Part shown: one piece after another, positions 36,690-50,060 of the stretch
How the letters are laid out: the number at the start of each line of letters is the position of its first letter
How positions within the stretch are numbered: position 1 is the first letter of the stretch
DNA from: Agroathelia rolfsii
Lineage: Eukaryota; Basidiomycota; Agaricomycetes; Amylocorticiales; Amylocorticiaceae
Length of the DNA stretch: 64,000 nt
Direction: 5' to 3'
Assembly (NCBI GenBank): GCA_018343915.1
Contig: JABRWF010000001.1
Span: forward strand, 4,650,001-4,714,000
The notes under the pieces: model-generated
The model's input: the letters and a program-made list of their open reading frames with translations, nothing else
Database searches by the model: none
What the model was told of the DNA's origin: nothing
Position numbers and translations under genes: made by a program

Positions 36690-38289
36690 TTAGTAATACA
36701 ATTTATTTGGGGTGTGATTTGCGAACGTTGGTTCCTGCACGGTTGCCATTATATACGTATGACCCCTCGTGAGGTTTTATACTTGTGGAAGGATCTCTAG
36801 ATAGAGATTTGGCTTACTCATCCATGAAATGAGATCATGTAACGTGCACACATGCATGGGCGTAAGACTGGATTCTATTCATCGGACTACACTCCGAAAC
36901 AAATAAAATGTGGTAAAACCCATCGCTTCGTCAATTCATCAACGTCAAATTGTTTCTACGATCTTTCTGATGCAGTCAAGCTTTGTAATTAGTAGCTTTC
37001 TTAGTTCAGTCCTGCACCCAGCCACTTGGTAATTATTTTCACTTGACTCAAGTATACTATTAGTGAACTTTTTTTTATTACGCCATACTAACATTTGTGT
37101 GTTGTGATTACACGCTATATGCGTCATAATGTTGCCGCTTTACATCCCTCAATCTCCATGGTTCATGCTACCCAACACTTAGCGATACTCATCGCTCATC
37201 ATGCATATATACATACAGTCGGACACCAACGGCCGACAATATCAATAGCCATGATACCCCATTTATACTAGGCTTCAGATATGCAGAGGCATCGATCCGA
37301 GTCAAGTGTAACACTGGCAGCATCAAATTCGAAAATCACAGACACCAAACTCTTGGTATGAGCTAACCGGATGTAGTCGCGATCACATGATATGTCCGTG
37401 ACCAACCTTTTCTTATATTGCGCGTCGTTACCAGAGTCATCATGTCTACATCTGAACTCTCCGCTTCGATCTTAGTCTCAACTCCAGCCTCAACTGCTCT
37501 GGCCACCCCGCTTCCAAGACTAATTCAAACTTTAGTCATGGAACCAACCCATACTCACGGGCAGCACTCTTCTTTGAATTCACTGGCAACAGACTCGGTT
37601 ACCACTCCGGGTCTACCATTAGCTATGGTGTCCAGATGAGGACCCAGTCCGTGCGAAATAACAACAGCGTCATATTTAACCCGAGCATTACCCTATAAGA
37701 CACTCGTAGAGGATGCTGAGCTTCTCAAGTATAACGGAATCGATGAAATATTGCGTTACATGATTCGGATCAACGGCGTCTCTGAGTGCAAGAGCCAAGT
37801 CTTTGAGCGGTTTCAACCCCATCGCCATCTACAACAAGCAAAATCATTATCCGCTCGTCGCGAAATTTCTCAGCATTTGCCCAACCAAGTGTCGCAAATT
37901 ACTCCCTCATATTCTTGGTAAATACCACGTCGAATTGATATTTGGGGTATATGGCCGTTAAACCAAGGATGACATTTCGATGCTATCTTCTATGAAGCCA
38001 AGCCTAACAGGCGTCCATGCGCCCTTTCTCCAAGAAGGGCACATCATCGTGATCGATACCATACTCTGAGCACAGCAAGTCTATCCTGATTCCAGCCAAG
38101 GCCGAAAACGATTTGGATGGGCTTGTGAAACAGGTTTTGATATATACACAATGTCTCGCAAGTCAATTAATTCTTGACTAATGGTTATTATACTTGTCGT
38201 CAAGGGCTCCGATTCCTTATATTCCACAGCGATGGGGTGACCATGTTTGAAGGACTCTCAATCCAAAAGGTTTTTCTGCAGGAATCTTT
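36690..38289. other. Upstream region of the intact nitronate monooxygenase
   Basis: No supported gene in about 1.6 kb. A 73-codon frame at 37418-37639 has no motif. The sequence near 37690-37870 contains short coding-like stretches in different frames that do not join, suggesting an old gene or transposon relic. Confidence 0.35.
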
Positions 38290-40430
38290 TTGGAAACTGA
38301 CATCCTTCACTGTTTCTCATGGCTGATTGGCCGTGTTTACTTAGGCGTTCACTCTAACACTAACATTAATCCTGTGCCTTCCAGGGCTAGTCTGTATGAT
38401 AAACTTCAACACAGATCCGGTTGGCTTGAATATAATCTGTCCTAGCCGCTTTGTTTCATCTACTCAACATATTATATACAAGGCACAGAACGAACAATGG
38501 AAGATGAAAGGAGCTATTGTAACGCGTTATAAAATAACTAGATTAAGTGCCCAACCTGTTACTTGTGTATCTACCCTCCCACTTCCTCAAGCACAGCGAC
38601 GGCATCAAGTGTTATCTTTCACACGATGGCACCAGCATCCTTGATTTCGCGCATATTACCCACGCCCGTTCCACCCCACATAACGATCCTTGACAGGTCT
38701 TTGTCCTTTTTGGCCTGGTCATACCTCTCGCTCTGCCTCCTGGCTTTGTGCTGTTTCTGAGCCATTGGTGATTTCATCGTCATACTCCACTGTCTTGTTG
38801 TAGATTCCTCTCCCATCGACACCCGCCGGCCAACCAGTTATTCCCCATGCATCATCGAAGGCATAAGTGCGTATAGTCTGGTCACCATTAGTATCCAAGA
38901 GCAGCTGCTTCTGGAGTGGTGTATGCTGCGCCTGCGGAGTAAGCAAGAATCGGGTGCCAAACACGCCTCCTACAGCGCCCAGCGCCAAGACCGCCGCCAA
39001 CGTCGACCCATTGAATAACCCACCCGCGCCCAAGATTGGAGGAATCAGCCCGTCAGGATTACTCGACTTCAGCTCCTGGGTCTTGCTGACCACCGTAGGG
39101 AGTATAGCGCTCAACGGCGGTGATGCGGCCCATCCATGCCCGCCCGACTCGTTCCCCTGCACGACCAGGATATCGGCTCCACACCCCTCCACAGCGTTCC
39201 GAAGCTCGTTTTCTGTGCCGATAATAATGAAGAGTTTGAGCGCCCTCCTCTGTACGTCTGCCGAGTTGATCGCGGCCTCTCGAGCGCGGACGACACGACT
39301 CCACGCACGCATCTCTTCATCATCCCCGGAACTGAGCCATATGGAACGCGGCTTGGCCTTGAGTGCGGTGTCAATCAAAGCCACAGAGGGGGAACTGACG
39401 CTGACGAAGTTTGACCATCGTCGGCGGAGGCGGATGGCTTTATGCCATTATTCAATGTGGTGAGAACCCAGGCGATGAATCCTACGCCGAACTCGGCTCG
39501 CTGGCCATCTGCTAAGAAGGTGCTATCGTGCAAGCCAAGGTGGGAGTATGCGAGCGCAAGCTCTTTCTCAAGCGCAGACGAGGTGTAACGTGCTGCCCCG
39601 ATAAATCCGAATCCTCCAGCTGCAGAGACCGCGCCAGATAGATCTTCCCCTGATATACTGGCTAATGGAGCAAGAACAATGGGGGTCTTGATATAAGGTA
39701 GTAGAGCGTTCAGAGTCTTTTGAAGACATTTGTTGGAGATAATATGTAGTAGTACAGTCGATTTAGGGTGTGGTTTGCTAATGCTGGTAAATACACAGCT
39801 GCCCTTGTATACTCGTGAGGTTTTATACCTGCGGAAGAATTTATTGATACGAAATTTGTTTTACTCATCTATGGTTCAATGCGATCATGTAGCGCGCGTA
39901 TATGAATGAGCGTAAGACTGGATTATGTTCGTCGGACTACACTCTGAAACAAAGATGATAAATTTCATTGAAGATCCATCGCTTCGTCAATTTTGTCGAT
40001 CTCAAATCGTTTCCGGGATCTTTCCGATACCATCAAGCTTAGTAATTATTGCTCTCAGCAGCTCTCTTAGTGTAACGCTGAGGCCAAAATAGAACATGCA
40101 GGAATTGCACCACGCACAACCGGTTTGACTATCCGTTCCATTTTGCCTAGCCCTGTTTCCGGGAAACCGTTCCCAACTCAGTCAGATTGTTCGATGAGCA
40201 TCGATTACATCCGTTACACTTACTAGTAGCTGGAAGAGCTTTTATAACAGACTTTAGTATACGCTAGAGCCATTTAAAGTCTCTCGGCGCAAATCAAAAT
40301 ATTTGTCTTGATTCTCCGCTACCATCCTTGCCTTCAAGAGCTCCGATTCCTTGAACTACACAGCGGTCACTTGGCCATATCCGAGGCACTCTCAATCAAG
40401 AAGGTCTCTTGCAGGAGGGGTAACCTATAC
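38290..40430. repeat. Tandem duplication unit B (decayed copy)
   Basis: Direct repeat of unit A starting at the same point in the 3' flank (CATCCTTC..TG..TCTCATGGCTGATTGGCC). It is shorter than unit A on the promoter side. Differences are spread along its length, so the duplication is not recent. Confidence 0.7.
38565..39731 (-). pseudogene. Nitronate monooxygenase pseudogene (tandem copy)
   Basis: This minus-strand copy keeps most of the parent protein, including ADILVVQGNESGGHG and ILGAGGLFNGSTLAAV, but is disrupted in several places. About 30 bases are missing just after the start codon (near 39718), throwing the conserved TPIVLAPLA region out of frame. A one-base deletion lies near 39410 (where the parent has GTTTTGTCC on the + strand). 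A further deletion near 38722 shifts the C-terminus. The longest remaining frame is 221 codons (38719-39384). No single start codon can give a complete enzyme. Confidence 0.85.
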
Positions 40431-40439
40431 CTCTTGGTT

Positions 40440-40772
40440 TCCATCCTGACGTAGAAGACAAAGGGTTATGCCAGTTTACAGGAGTGGCTCAAGGGCGCTA
40501 TGATGCGGCTTCCCCAGTTTTGTGGTGACACAGAAGATGTCCTAACCTATTTCGGGAGATATATGGCGAGCAGCTTTTATATTCACGGGAAAGAAGAGCG
40601 AGTCATGCATTGCAGAGTCCGCATCACTGACAAGTCACCTTTGTCGTTTTGTAAACCCGATACGGAGACGACTGATGTGAAGCAAGTACTAGCAAACCTC
40701 GTCGACGACAATAAATCTAAACTCAAATGCCTGTTAATGAGACAGAACAAAACGATGCTGACTAAAAGTTAA
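40440..40772 (+). pseudogene. Coding-like fragment, possibly retroelement Gag-like
   Basis: A 90-codon frame at 40500-40772 contains LPQFCGDTEDVLTYFGRY, which loosely resembles the start of fungal retrotransposon Gag domains (P-x-F-x-G-D followed by an aromatic-rich helix). There is no zinc knuckle or continuation, so it is at most a fragment. It could equally be the decayed start of the kinase-like relic that follows. Confidence 0.25.
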
Positions 40773-40795
40773 CTGTTCCAAATTTTGTGTCAGGG

Positions 40796-40980
40796 ATAGA
40801 TGTTAGAATATGTGATCCATGTGCCGGGTCACATGATTCTATCTTTATATTTACGGTAGTTAACATTCTTGTTTACTATCCGTTTGACTACGTACAACGA
40901 TGTACAAATAGACAAGCGGAATACTATTATTTGTGTCGACCGCTGCTCATCGTCGTCGCTCGTCGTATTTTCACAATAGA
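40796..40980. mobile_element. Solo LTR (175 bp) with target duplication ATAGA
   Basis: The LTR body is 40801-40975. It begins TGTTAGAATATG and ends TTTTCACA, with the TG..CA ends of an LTR. It is flanked on both sides by ATAGA (40796-40800 and 40976-40980). A second copy of the same sequence is at 59199-59373. No internal retroelement sequence is present, so this is a recombination product. Orientation and superfamily cannot be fixed from the LTR alone. Confidence 0.88.
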
Positions 40981-42420
40981 ATGGAAGAGGAACTCGGAAG
41001 GCTCAGGAGACATGGAAGGAGGTGTGGCGAAGGAGACCCAGACAGACAAATCTTATCTTGAAATTAAGAAATCAGGGACGGCCGACGCTCCTTTCGATCA
41101 TGGCTAAAAAAAGTGAGTATCATCTGACTTTCAGTCGCGATCGTCCTCTAATTCCGTTCAACCTGAAGTTATTGCAATTTCAATCTACCCTAATAGCCGT
41201 AAGTCGGAATACATTCCGCCGTACATTCAAAGGGAATACGCCTTCCGCGATATCCCAAGGGATTGTAACTTATTCTGACATTTTTATGGTTACCTTCTGA
41301 TTTGCAAGACTTCGAAGATAGGATAATTAGATATTATAGTGAGATGTCTGGCATTGCGGCTTACTTTCGCTCGCATAAACTTGGACTGCTTTTGACAAAT
41401 TATTTATTTCTCTTGGACGAGGCGGAGTCGATTGAACAAAAGATTAACATGCATATCATGAAATCTAAATTGGAATATCACGTTGAAGATAATACACACA
41501 CCAAATGATGTAGATGGATTCGTGTAACTACTACATAATATATATATATATTATCTATCAAAGGAAGTAAAGTATCGTAACAACTTCGGAACATAAGAGA
41601 CATACAATATAAGTACAACATAGGTAAACGCGACGAGTACACGAAAAATACATGAGTATATGCGCGGGAAAACTCAGACTATGTAATTCACACAAATATA
41701 GAATATTCAAAATACAAATCATACTACCTGTAGATACTCGGATGAGATACGTATGCCGAAACCTGTTATCGCTGCACATCTTTCATTGCCGTTGCGATAT
41801 CTCAACAGGGGTTCCCTAAATTTTTCCAAAAGGCCTAAAATGCTCAACACTGACATTTTACTGCTCTTGTCTTGTAACGACACTATTCTTGTATATTGGT
41901 AGGGTATAATAACATGACTTTTAGGGGCTACCGACACTGTGACATTAGTATTAGTACATGTAATTTTCTTTTTCACAAAACTCCCGAGAAAAAGAAGCTA
42001 TTAGAAGCTATTGCTCAAGGAGCCACAAAATGCGGATGCGTCACAAAGAACTATTCAGCTTGTGAAGAAACTTGGAATAGACGATGACTGTGGTGGGGCA
42101 ATTATCGACGGGGACCATGCAGTTCTTTTGAAGAGCTACCTCAACAAACGCGACCAAGCTGCAACTGCATATCACATAATCATTTTGTACTAGTATTTTC
42201 AACTTCCTTCGCCATTAGCAGAATACGAGCGGCTTCATGTCTGAAGATTTGATATTATCCATGAGATACGACAAATACGTTCTACAATCGTCGGTAGATG
42301 ACTTTCCATTTTTCTGTGTCCCTGAGTAGGCACCAGCATTTAACAATAGGGAGTATATCAATGATCAGCGCGAGGTACGTCATAATCTCTTCCGTATCAT
42401 GCCAGAGCTTAGAAAGTGGT
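40981..42420 (+). pseudogene. FunK1-like protein kinase relic, copy A
   Basis: No continuous gene remains, but kinase landmarks appear in order in different frames. Near 41930-41990 is RGYRHCDISISTCNFLF, matching the catalytic loop form HRDIS-x-GN-x-LF of fungal-type (FunK1) kinases with HRD changed to HCD. Near 42060-42140 is LGIDDDCGGAIIDGDHAVLL, matching the LIDFDLA metal-binding loop. Near 42230-42330 is GFMSEDLIL followed by a DDF segment. The same succession is found in copy B at 45.0-45.4 kb. The first 900 bases are not recognisable. Family assignment is by recalled motif pattern. Confidence 0.55.
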
Positions 42421-42875
42421 TATGTAAGTCATACTGCAGTTTGAATCTGTCACCACGATACTATTTTATGGCCACTGGCAGTTTATATAAAACTGGCAAC
42501 CATTCCTTTGTGAATGATGCAATTAATTGTATGGAATAACAGAAAACTTTTATATTTCGCGATACCAGAGTTTCAGAAACAACGATACTGTAGTAGATGC
42601 TACGGATACGTATTTGCAGCTGTTCTGGGATGTTACAAATAACATTAAACTTACTCTGATTGACACACCGAAAGTACTCAGCAAGTGTCTTCCCTTACTG
42701 GTGTAACACAGAAAATGAGAATTACTCAGCTGCAATGAGCACTAAATTGTCTCCTTTTTGACTGAAAATAGCCAGGATTCGGTAAGATAGACAACAAACT
42801 CTCGCATCAGTAAACTCGAACTAATGGATTCGATTAGGTCATCCGGACTTACGGAGCACGCGAAGTTTAAAGAAT

Positions 42876-43132
42876 TCCAAGTCCAGTCACGAGATCGAAA
42901 CAAAGGAATAGTAGGCACAAGGGTTGATTCGAAACTACTGTATCGCACACAGAATAGACAGGTATTTATACTAAAATATTATCTCCTCCCAAGCCCATCG
43001 ACCATATGCAACGGATAAGAAATACGACCGAGTATCACTGGGCAGAATAGAATATGAAATATTGACGAATGCCCGTTGCGGCGTGACCGATCCGACACGG
43101 GGGGTTGTGACGAGTAATGCTGCGCCGTCACA
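42876..43132 (-). mobile_element. Degenerate solo LTR of the 268-bp family
   Basis: The sequence matches the 268-bp LTRs at 54721, 55258 and 58816 with many substitutions and small deletions. Shared blocks include GTATCGCACACAGA, AGGTATTTATACTAAAAT and ATAAGAAATACGACCGAG, ending GCTGCGCCGTCACA. Its left end has drifted and no target duplication is visible, so it is an old insertion. It lies between the two kinase relics. Confidence 0.72.
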
Positions 43133-45770
43133 CTATTACACTCTATCTTCCATTGGTACTCCTTCTTATGATGTCCTTCTCTACACCCATAACACAGCGC
43201 AGTTCCACCAGCACATCTGTCGCATGCACACAGGAAAGCGACTATGTAAAATCATTGTATCAATTTAATCCCAAGGATATGTTGAAGGAAGATCTGGCCT
43301 GTGCCCAGTGTGAGCTCGCAGCGCCACACTTAGCAAGGGCCTTGTCATCCAAGACTCTCAAGGAAAATGCAGAGCCCATTAAAGAATTCGACCAAATTTA
43401 AAGATACGACGTCCTAATTGACAACGCTTTGGATGATGTACTTCTCCAAGCGGCTGAGACGTTGACCGTCCCGACCATTAAAGATATCAGCAAGACCAAA
43501 GGACATCCCAAGCCTGGGCTGGATCCTAAGCCCGAAGTAGAAACCAAGCGAGAGAAAAAAAGCTACGAACAAGCGAGAACACTACGAATACCTCACAAAT
43601 CTCCTCAATGATTGTCTGGAACTATGCCGTAGATCCTTCCCTCATCTCATTGGTGAATACCATCAGAAGCTGGTTTTCGGAGTGTACGACCGACCGACCA
43701 TGGATGGTATCTTGAACGCGCATCCTCTAAAGCCGGTCCTTGTGGGAGCTAAGGACCATTTCCTAAGAGCAGACTATGGTGGACTGATGAGAAGCCAGGA
43801 GTTGATCGGACTGTTCTTATTCCTTTGGAGGTCAAGAAGATGTCTCCTGATCTTATCAACCAAGCTATGACGTATGGGAGAGCCTTGTTCAGTGTCGCAC
43901 CATTTAGGCAGTTGGCGCTAGTTCTTGGATACGACCATGAGAAGCAACAGCTCTACTTTCTGGTGTTTCATTGCGGTGGGGTGACTATATCCGAAGTGCT
44001 TTCTGTTCAGAATGCTTCCCACAGGAAAGAAATATTGCGTCTCTTCCTTTCTATCCTGACATGGAAAACGCCGGGCGACGCTGGGTTTAAGGAATGGTTT
44101 GGGGCTCTGGGTTTGTTCATCCCTCGCTACCCAGTCGATACGGAAGGTGTTTTCCTCCATGTGATGGAAATGTTGTTCAAGAAAGACTCCCCGTTTGGAC
44201 GAAGCCCACTCGCTATATACTGCATGACCTCAGACGACAAATCGCCACCTTTATCTCTGGTTCCAGTTGTCAACATTTCTGGAGTATTGAAGTATGCACC
44301 TTTGGTTAACGATCCTCAAACTTTGTCTCAAGCCCATGTTGATCGCATGGGCGAGTCGGAATCGTCTGTTGGCAAAAGTGGTGCCCATCCTCCATCGAGC
44401 TCGAGTCGGAAGAGGTCGTCAGGGCGCAATGCGGAGCCTGAGGTGACAAAGAAAGCTAGGTTGGAGGCGAATGAGGCTCGTTTCGAACGTGACCCCTACT
44501 AGTACTCTAATCGGCAGGAGTTATTTACTGATTTATCTTCTTAAGCCATCGTATTGAGGAAGGATGAAGACCAACCAGTGTATGTTCCGCAAAAGATCAA
44601 ATCAGAATACACGTCCTGCAATATACCAGCGGACAAGGCTTTTTATCTTGTTCTGAAGATGCTGTGGCTGCCTGTTGTCCCTGACAATGTCGAAAGCAAG
44701 TTACTCAAGGCTTGTGGTGGAATGCTCGGAGTGGTCGAACATTACTATTCTTCTGCGCTATCTCAAAAGCCTGGCGTTCTTTCCACAAACCATCTATTTT
44801 TACCGGATGAGGCGAAGCCGCTTGGCAAAACGGAGGGAAGGGAGAAAGATCGTCGTGTGCTCTGGCTTCCCGCGTTGAACATCGCCGGAGAATCGCTGGT
44901 GAAAGCTGGCACGTCGAGGATGCTTATCGCGAGTATCATTCATATTATCTTTGGTAAAGCTCATACACATTTTTTTTTGTTAATATGCCCTCATACGTGA
45001 GCAGGGCATCGAAACATACTCTTCAAGGGGTATCAGCATCGGCAATGTGCTTTTCCGCAAGAAGCCTGTGAAGAACTTGGTGCAGAACTTGAAGGAAACA
45101 AAGGCTCCCAATGGAATCCTGGAGCTCGTTGCGAGGCTCGGGATCAACGACGACTGCAATGGGTGTGTCATTGATGGCGATCTTGCCATCCTTCTTACGA
45201 GCTACTTCAGACAAGAACGCAAAACATGTCGATCTGTAAGACATTCGGCTATCTCTTCTCATGCTTCGAAATCCGCATTAAATTGCCAAATCAAAGGGCA
45301 CGAAAGAGTTCAGATCACAAGATCTACTAGAATTTATGATAAACGAGCAACCTTTCCTTCAGTCTCCGACGGATGACTTTTTCTCATTCTACTTCGTCAC
45401 TCAATGGGCTGCTGTCTTCAATAACCCTGAGTTTGCAGATCCTACGCACAAGAAACCCGCATAACTCATCACTTTCCGGTCAGATATTTTTGGAAATCGC
45501 GAAGAAAGGCTCGTGGTGGCATCAGAGATTCAGAACAAGACTATTACACCAATCAGGTACGGCAAATTTTTGTCTAAGTACGAACCATTCCTGAGCGAGT
45601 GGTATGCAAGTTTGCACCGCGCAAACAACCGCTAGACACTACGATTGGAGGATTTGCAGTCATCGGCAAATCCGCCTGAAGTGTATACAGGGATGTTTGA
45701 GGAGCTCACGAACGAACTTGTTCTTGACGCCTTGAAACTTTTTGATAAGCATTTGTCTTGTCTGTCCTAG
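43133..45770 (+). pseudogene. FunK1-like protein kinase relic, copy B
   Basis: A longer relic with several breaks. From about 43690 an N-terminal FunK1-like region reads KPGVDRTVLIPLEVKK, then an intact frame (43825-44502) carries LVLGYDHEKQQLYFLVFHCGGVT. The two parts are one base out of frame near 43785. A probable intron separates 44502 from AIVLRKDEDQPVYV (about 44545). After a GT-AG intron (44954-45003) comes SRGISIGNVLF in place of an HRD loop, then LGINDDCNGCVIDGDLAILL, GTKEFRSQDLLEF and DDFFSFYFVTQWAAV, with stops afterwards. FunK1 kinases are an expanded basidiomycete family of unknown substrate. The frameshift and the damaged catalytic loop argue that this copy is dead. Confidence 0.6.
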
Positions 45771-46142
45771 GTTTTAGTCATGGTTCGAGTAGACATGTAT
45801 ATGTAAGCATATTGTAGATGTGTTTCCTCTTTATTTCTTATCAAACTAGTACTGGTGTACATGTAGTCTATTGTGATAACAAAACATATAGACATATGCA
45901 GCCATCAGCTGTTTCCAACTGAAAGCTTGTGTCCCTGACATCCATCAGCACACGTGTATGAGTACACAAGTTTACATCGAGTAAACGTGGGTATGCAATA
46001 AACCACTAAACAACCTCTCGATGAACATTTGTCGATTACAAGTGGGCGACTGAGTACACGTCCACGTTTGATACAATTGTTGCATCGTTCTTCCATTATA
46101 TCTACACGGCCACATACATAATTCCGTCATCTATGCATACCT
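45771..46142. other. Intergenic, no gene seen
   Basis: Short AT-rich stretch between the kinase relic and the 3' end of DBP3. It should contain the DBP3 terminator. Nothing else is recognisable. Confidence 0.35.
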
Positions 46143-48728
<2,586 letters not shown>

Positions 48729-50060
48729 AGTTGGGGCAGATGGAAAATTACTTCAGTTGCGGAGACAAGTGAAGGCGAAATTGTGATTGAGTTGCTTATG
48801 TCATCTGACACGGAAGTAAACAGATGTAAACGAGGGTAGTTATGTAGCTCCGAGTCCGTCAACAGTTGTTTTCTCTTTACTTCCTCAGTGCGGCGCTGCT
48901 GAGCGTCGTGATGGCCTCACCGGGAATCCAAAAGTAGTGACACATAGAGAAAACATAGCTCAGAAGCTTGTCTGAATCAGTCTTGTGTCTCACTATCCTA
49001 CATGACTTGGTCAGTCAAAATCGTGAAGTCTCTCACTGGGCTGGGCATGGGTCGATACCATTACGCCCCTACTCCAGTATCTACCACACCGGTGCTTGCT
49101 TTATATATCATAAGTCTTCACTATCAGGACAGAGATAACCTCATTAGCACTCGGATACCTCCATTTCATGGGGGTACCACACCGTATTGCCGCCAGCTCT
49201 CTTGGTTTGAACTCTGTGGTCTATGTATTCAAATCATGCATATGTTTGTTTCTTGCGTATCAGTCTCGGGATACTTTTAGATACTCTTGTCTTCCCACCT
49301 GGCCCGGATATCCGCATGATCTTTTCCTATATGAAAGGAGACGAGCCCTATTAAATACTAGTCACGGGTCAATACATAATACACATGCGTCTACTAGCCC
49401 AGCTAATTCTCTCCTTTTACTAGCTGTAATGGAAAACCGACTACGGAATAGATGACGCAGTACCGGTGGATTTGTTATGCGCTCGATCACAGGCGATTGA
49501 CTACAAAGCTGACCTTTCTATCAAGTTGATTTGCTAATGCTGAATACTTGGATGCTGTTTCAAAGCAAAATGATCTTTCAGCTCCAGCATGACTTTTGCA
49601 TTGTTGCGCTTTCTGTTGTTGATTTTGCCTCTGACCAGCCGCGGGGTCGTGATCCATTATTATCCGGAGCCAAAAAATGCGGTATACTTTACGGAAGCAT
49701 CCGAGTACCAAGTCTTGAGTGACGTCGTGACCTACCGAGTCTACTCGGGTGAGGTAGATGCATTCACGTTTGAACTTTCATTTGAATTTACTGTCGGAAC
49801 AAGAACCAACACTTAAATCGTCAGTTTCCGCTCATCTCTACTTTCTCTGAGCTATAACGATTGGATTATGGTTCGAGGGCCGAACGTAATGTATGGCTCG
49901 CACCCAAGGGCTTCTGTGTCAGCCTCAGGCCAACCATGCATATAATCGATCTCACCCTCCTTCCCCTGCTTTCCCATCGTCCACCATCGTTCTGTCGCGT
50001 CTGCATCCTTCCGGAAAGCGTCTGTGATATCCAATCCTTTACACTTGAACATCGTACAAT
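48729..50060. other. Divergent intergenic region with a possible small secreted-protein frame
   Basis: About 1.3 kb shared by two divergent genes, holding both promoters. A 75-codon plus-strand frame (49589-49816) starts MTFALLRFLLLILPLTSRG, which looks like a signal peptide, and continues with a polar Tyr/Glu-rich part. There is no homology I recognise, so I do not call it a gene. Confidence 0.35.

Larger units (their letters stand above)
35206..38289. repeat. Tandem duplication unit A (intact nitronate monooxygenase copy)
   Basis: This segment of about 3.1 kb is repeated directly next to itself at 38290-40430. Similarity covers the 3' flank, the whole coding region, the promoter side (for example GCTTCGTCAATT near 36925 and 39979) and the far end (CTCAATC..AAGGT..CTGCAGGA near 38250 and 40395). 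Unit A carries several hundred extra bases, roughly 37.2-38.1 kb, that I cannot match in unit B. That extra piece has no recognisable gene. Confidence 0.72.

Noticed and set aside
49589..49816. 75-codon frame with a signal-peptide-like start
   Set aside because: Length is near chance, there is no homology and it lies in the promoter region of two divergent genes; mentioned only in the intergenic entry.
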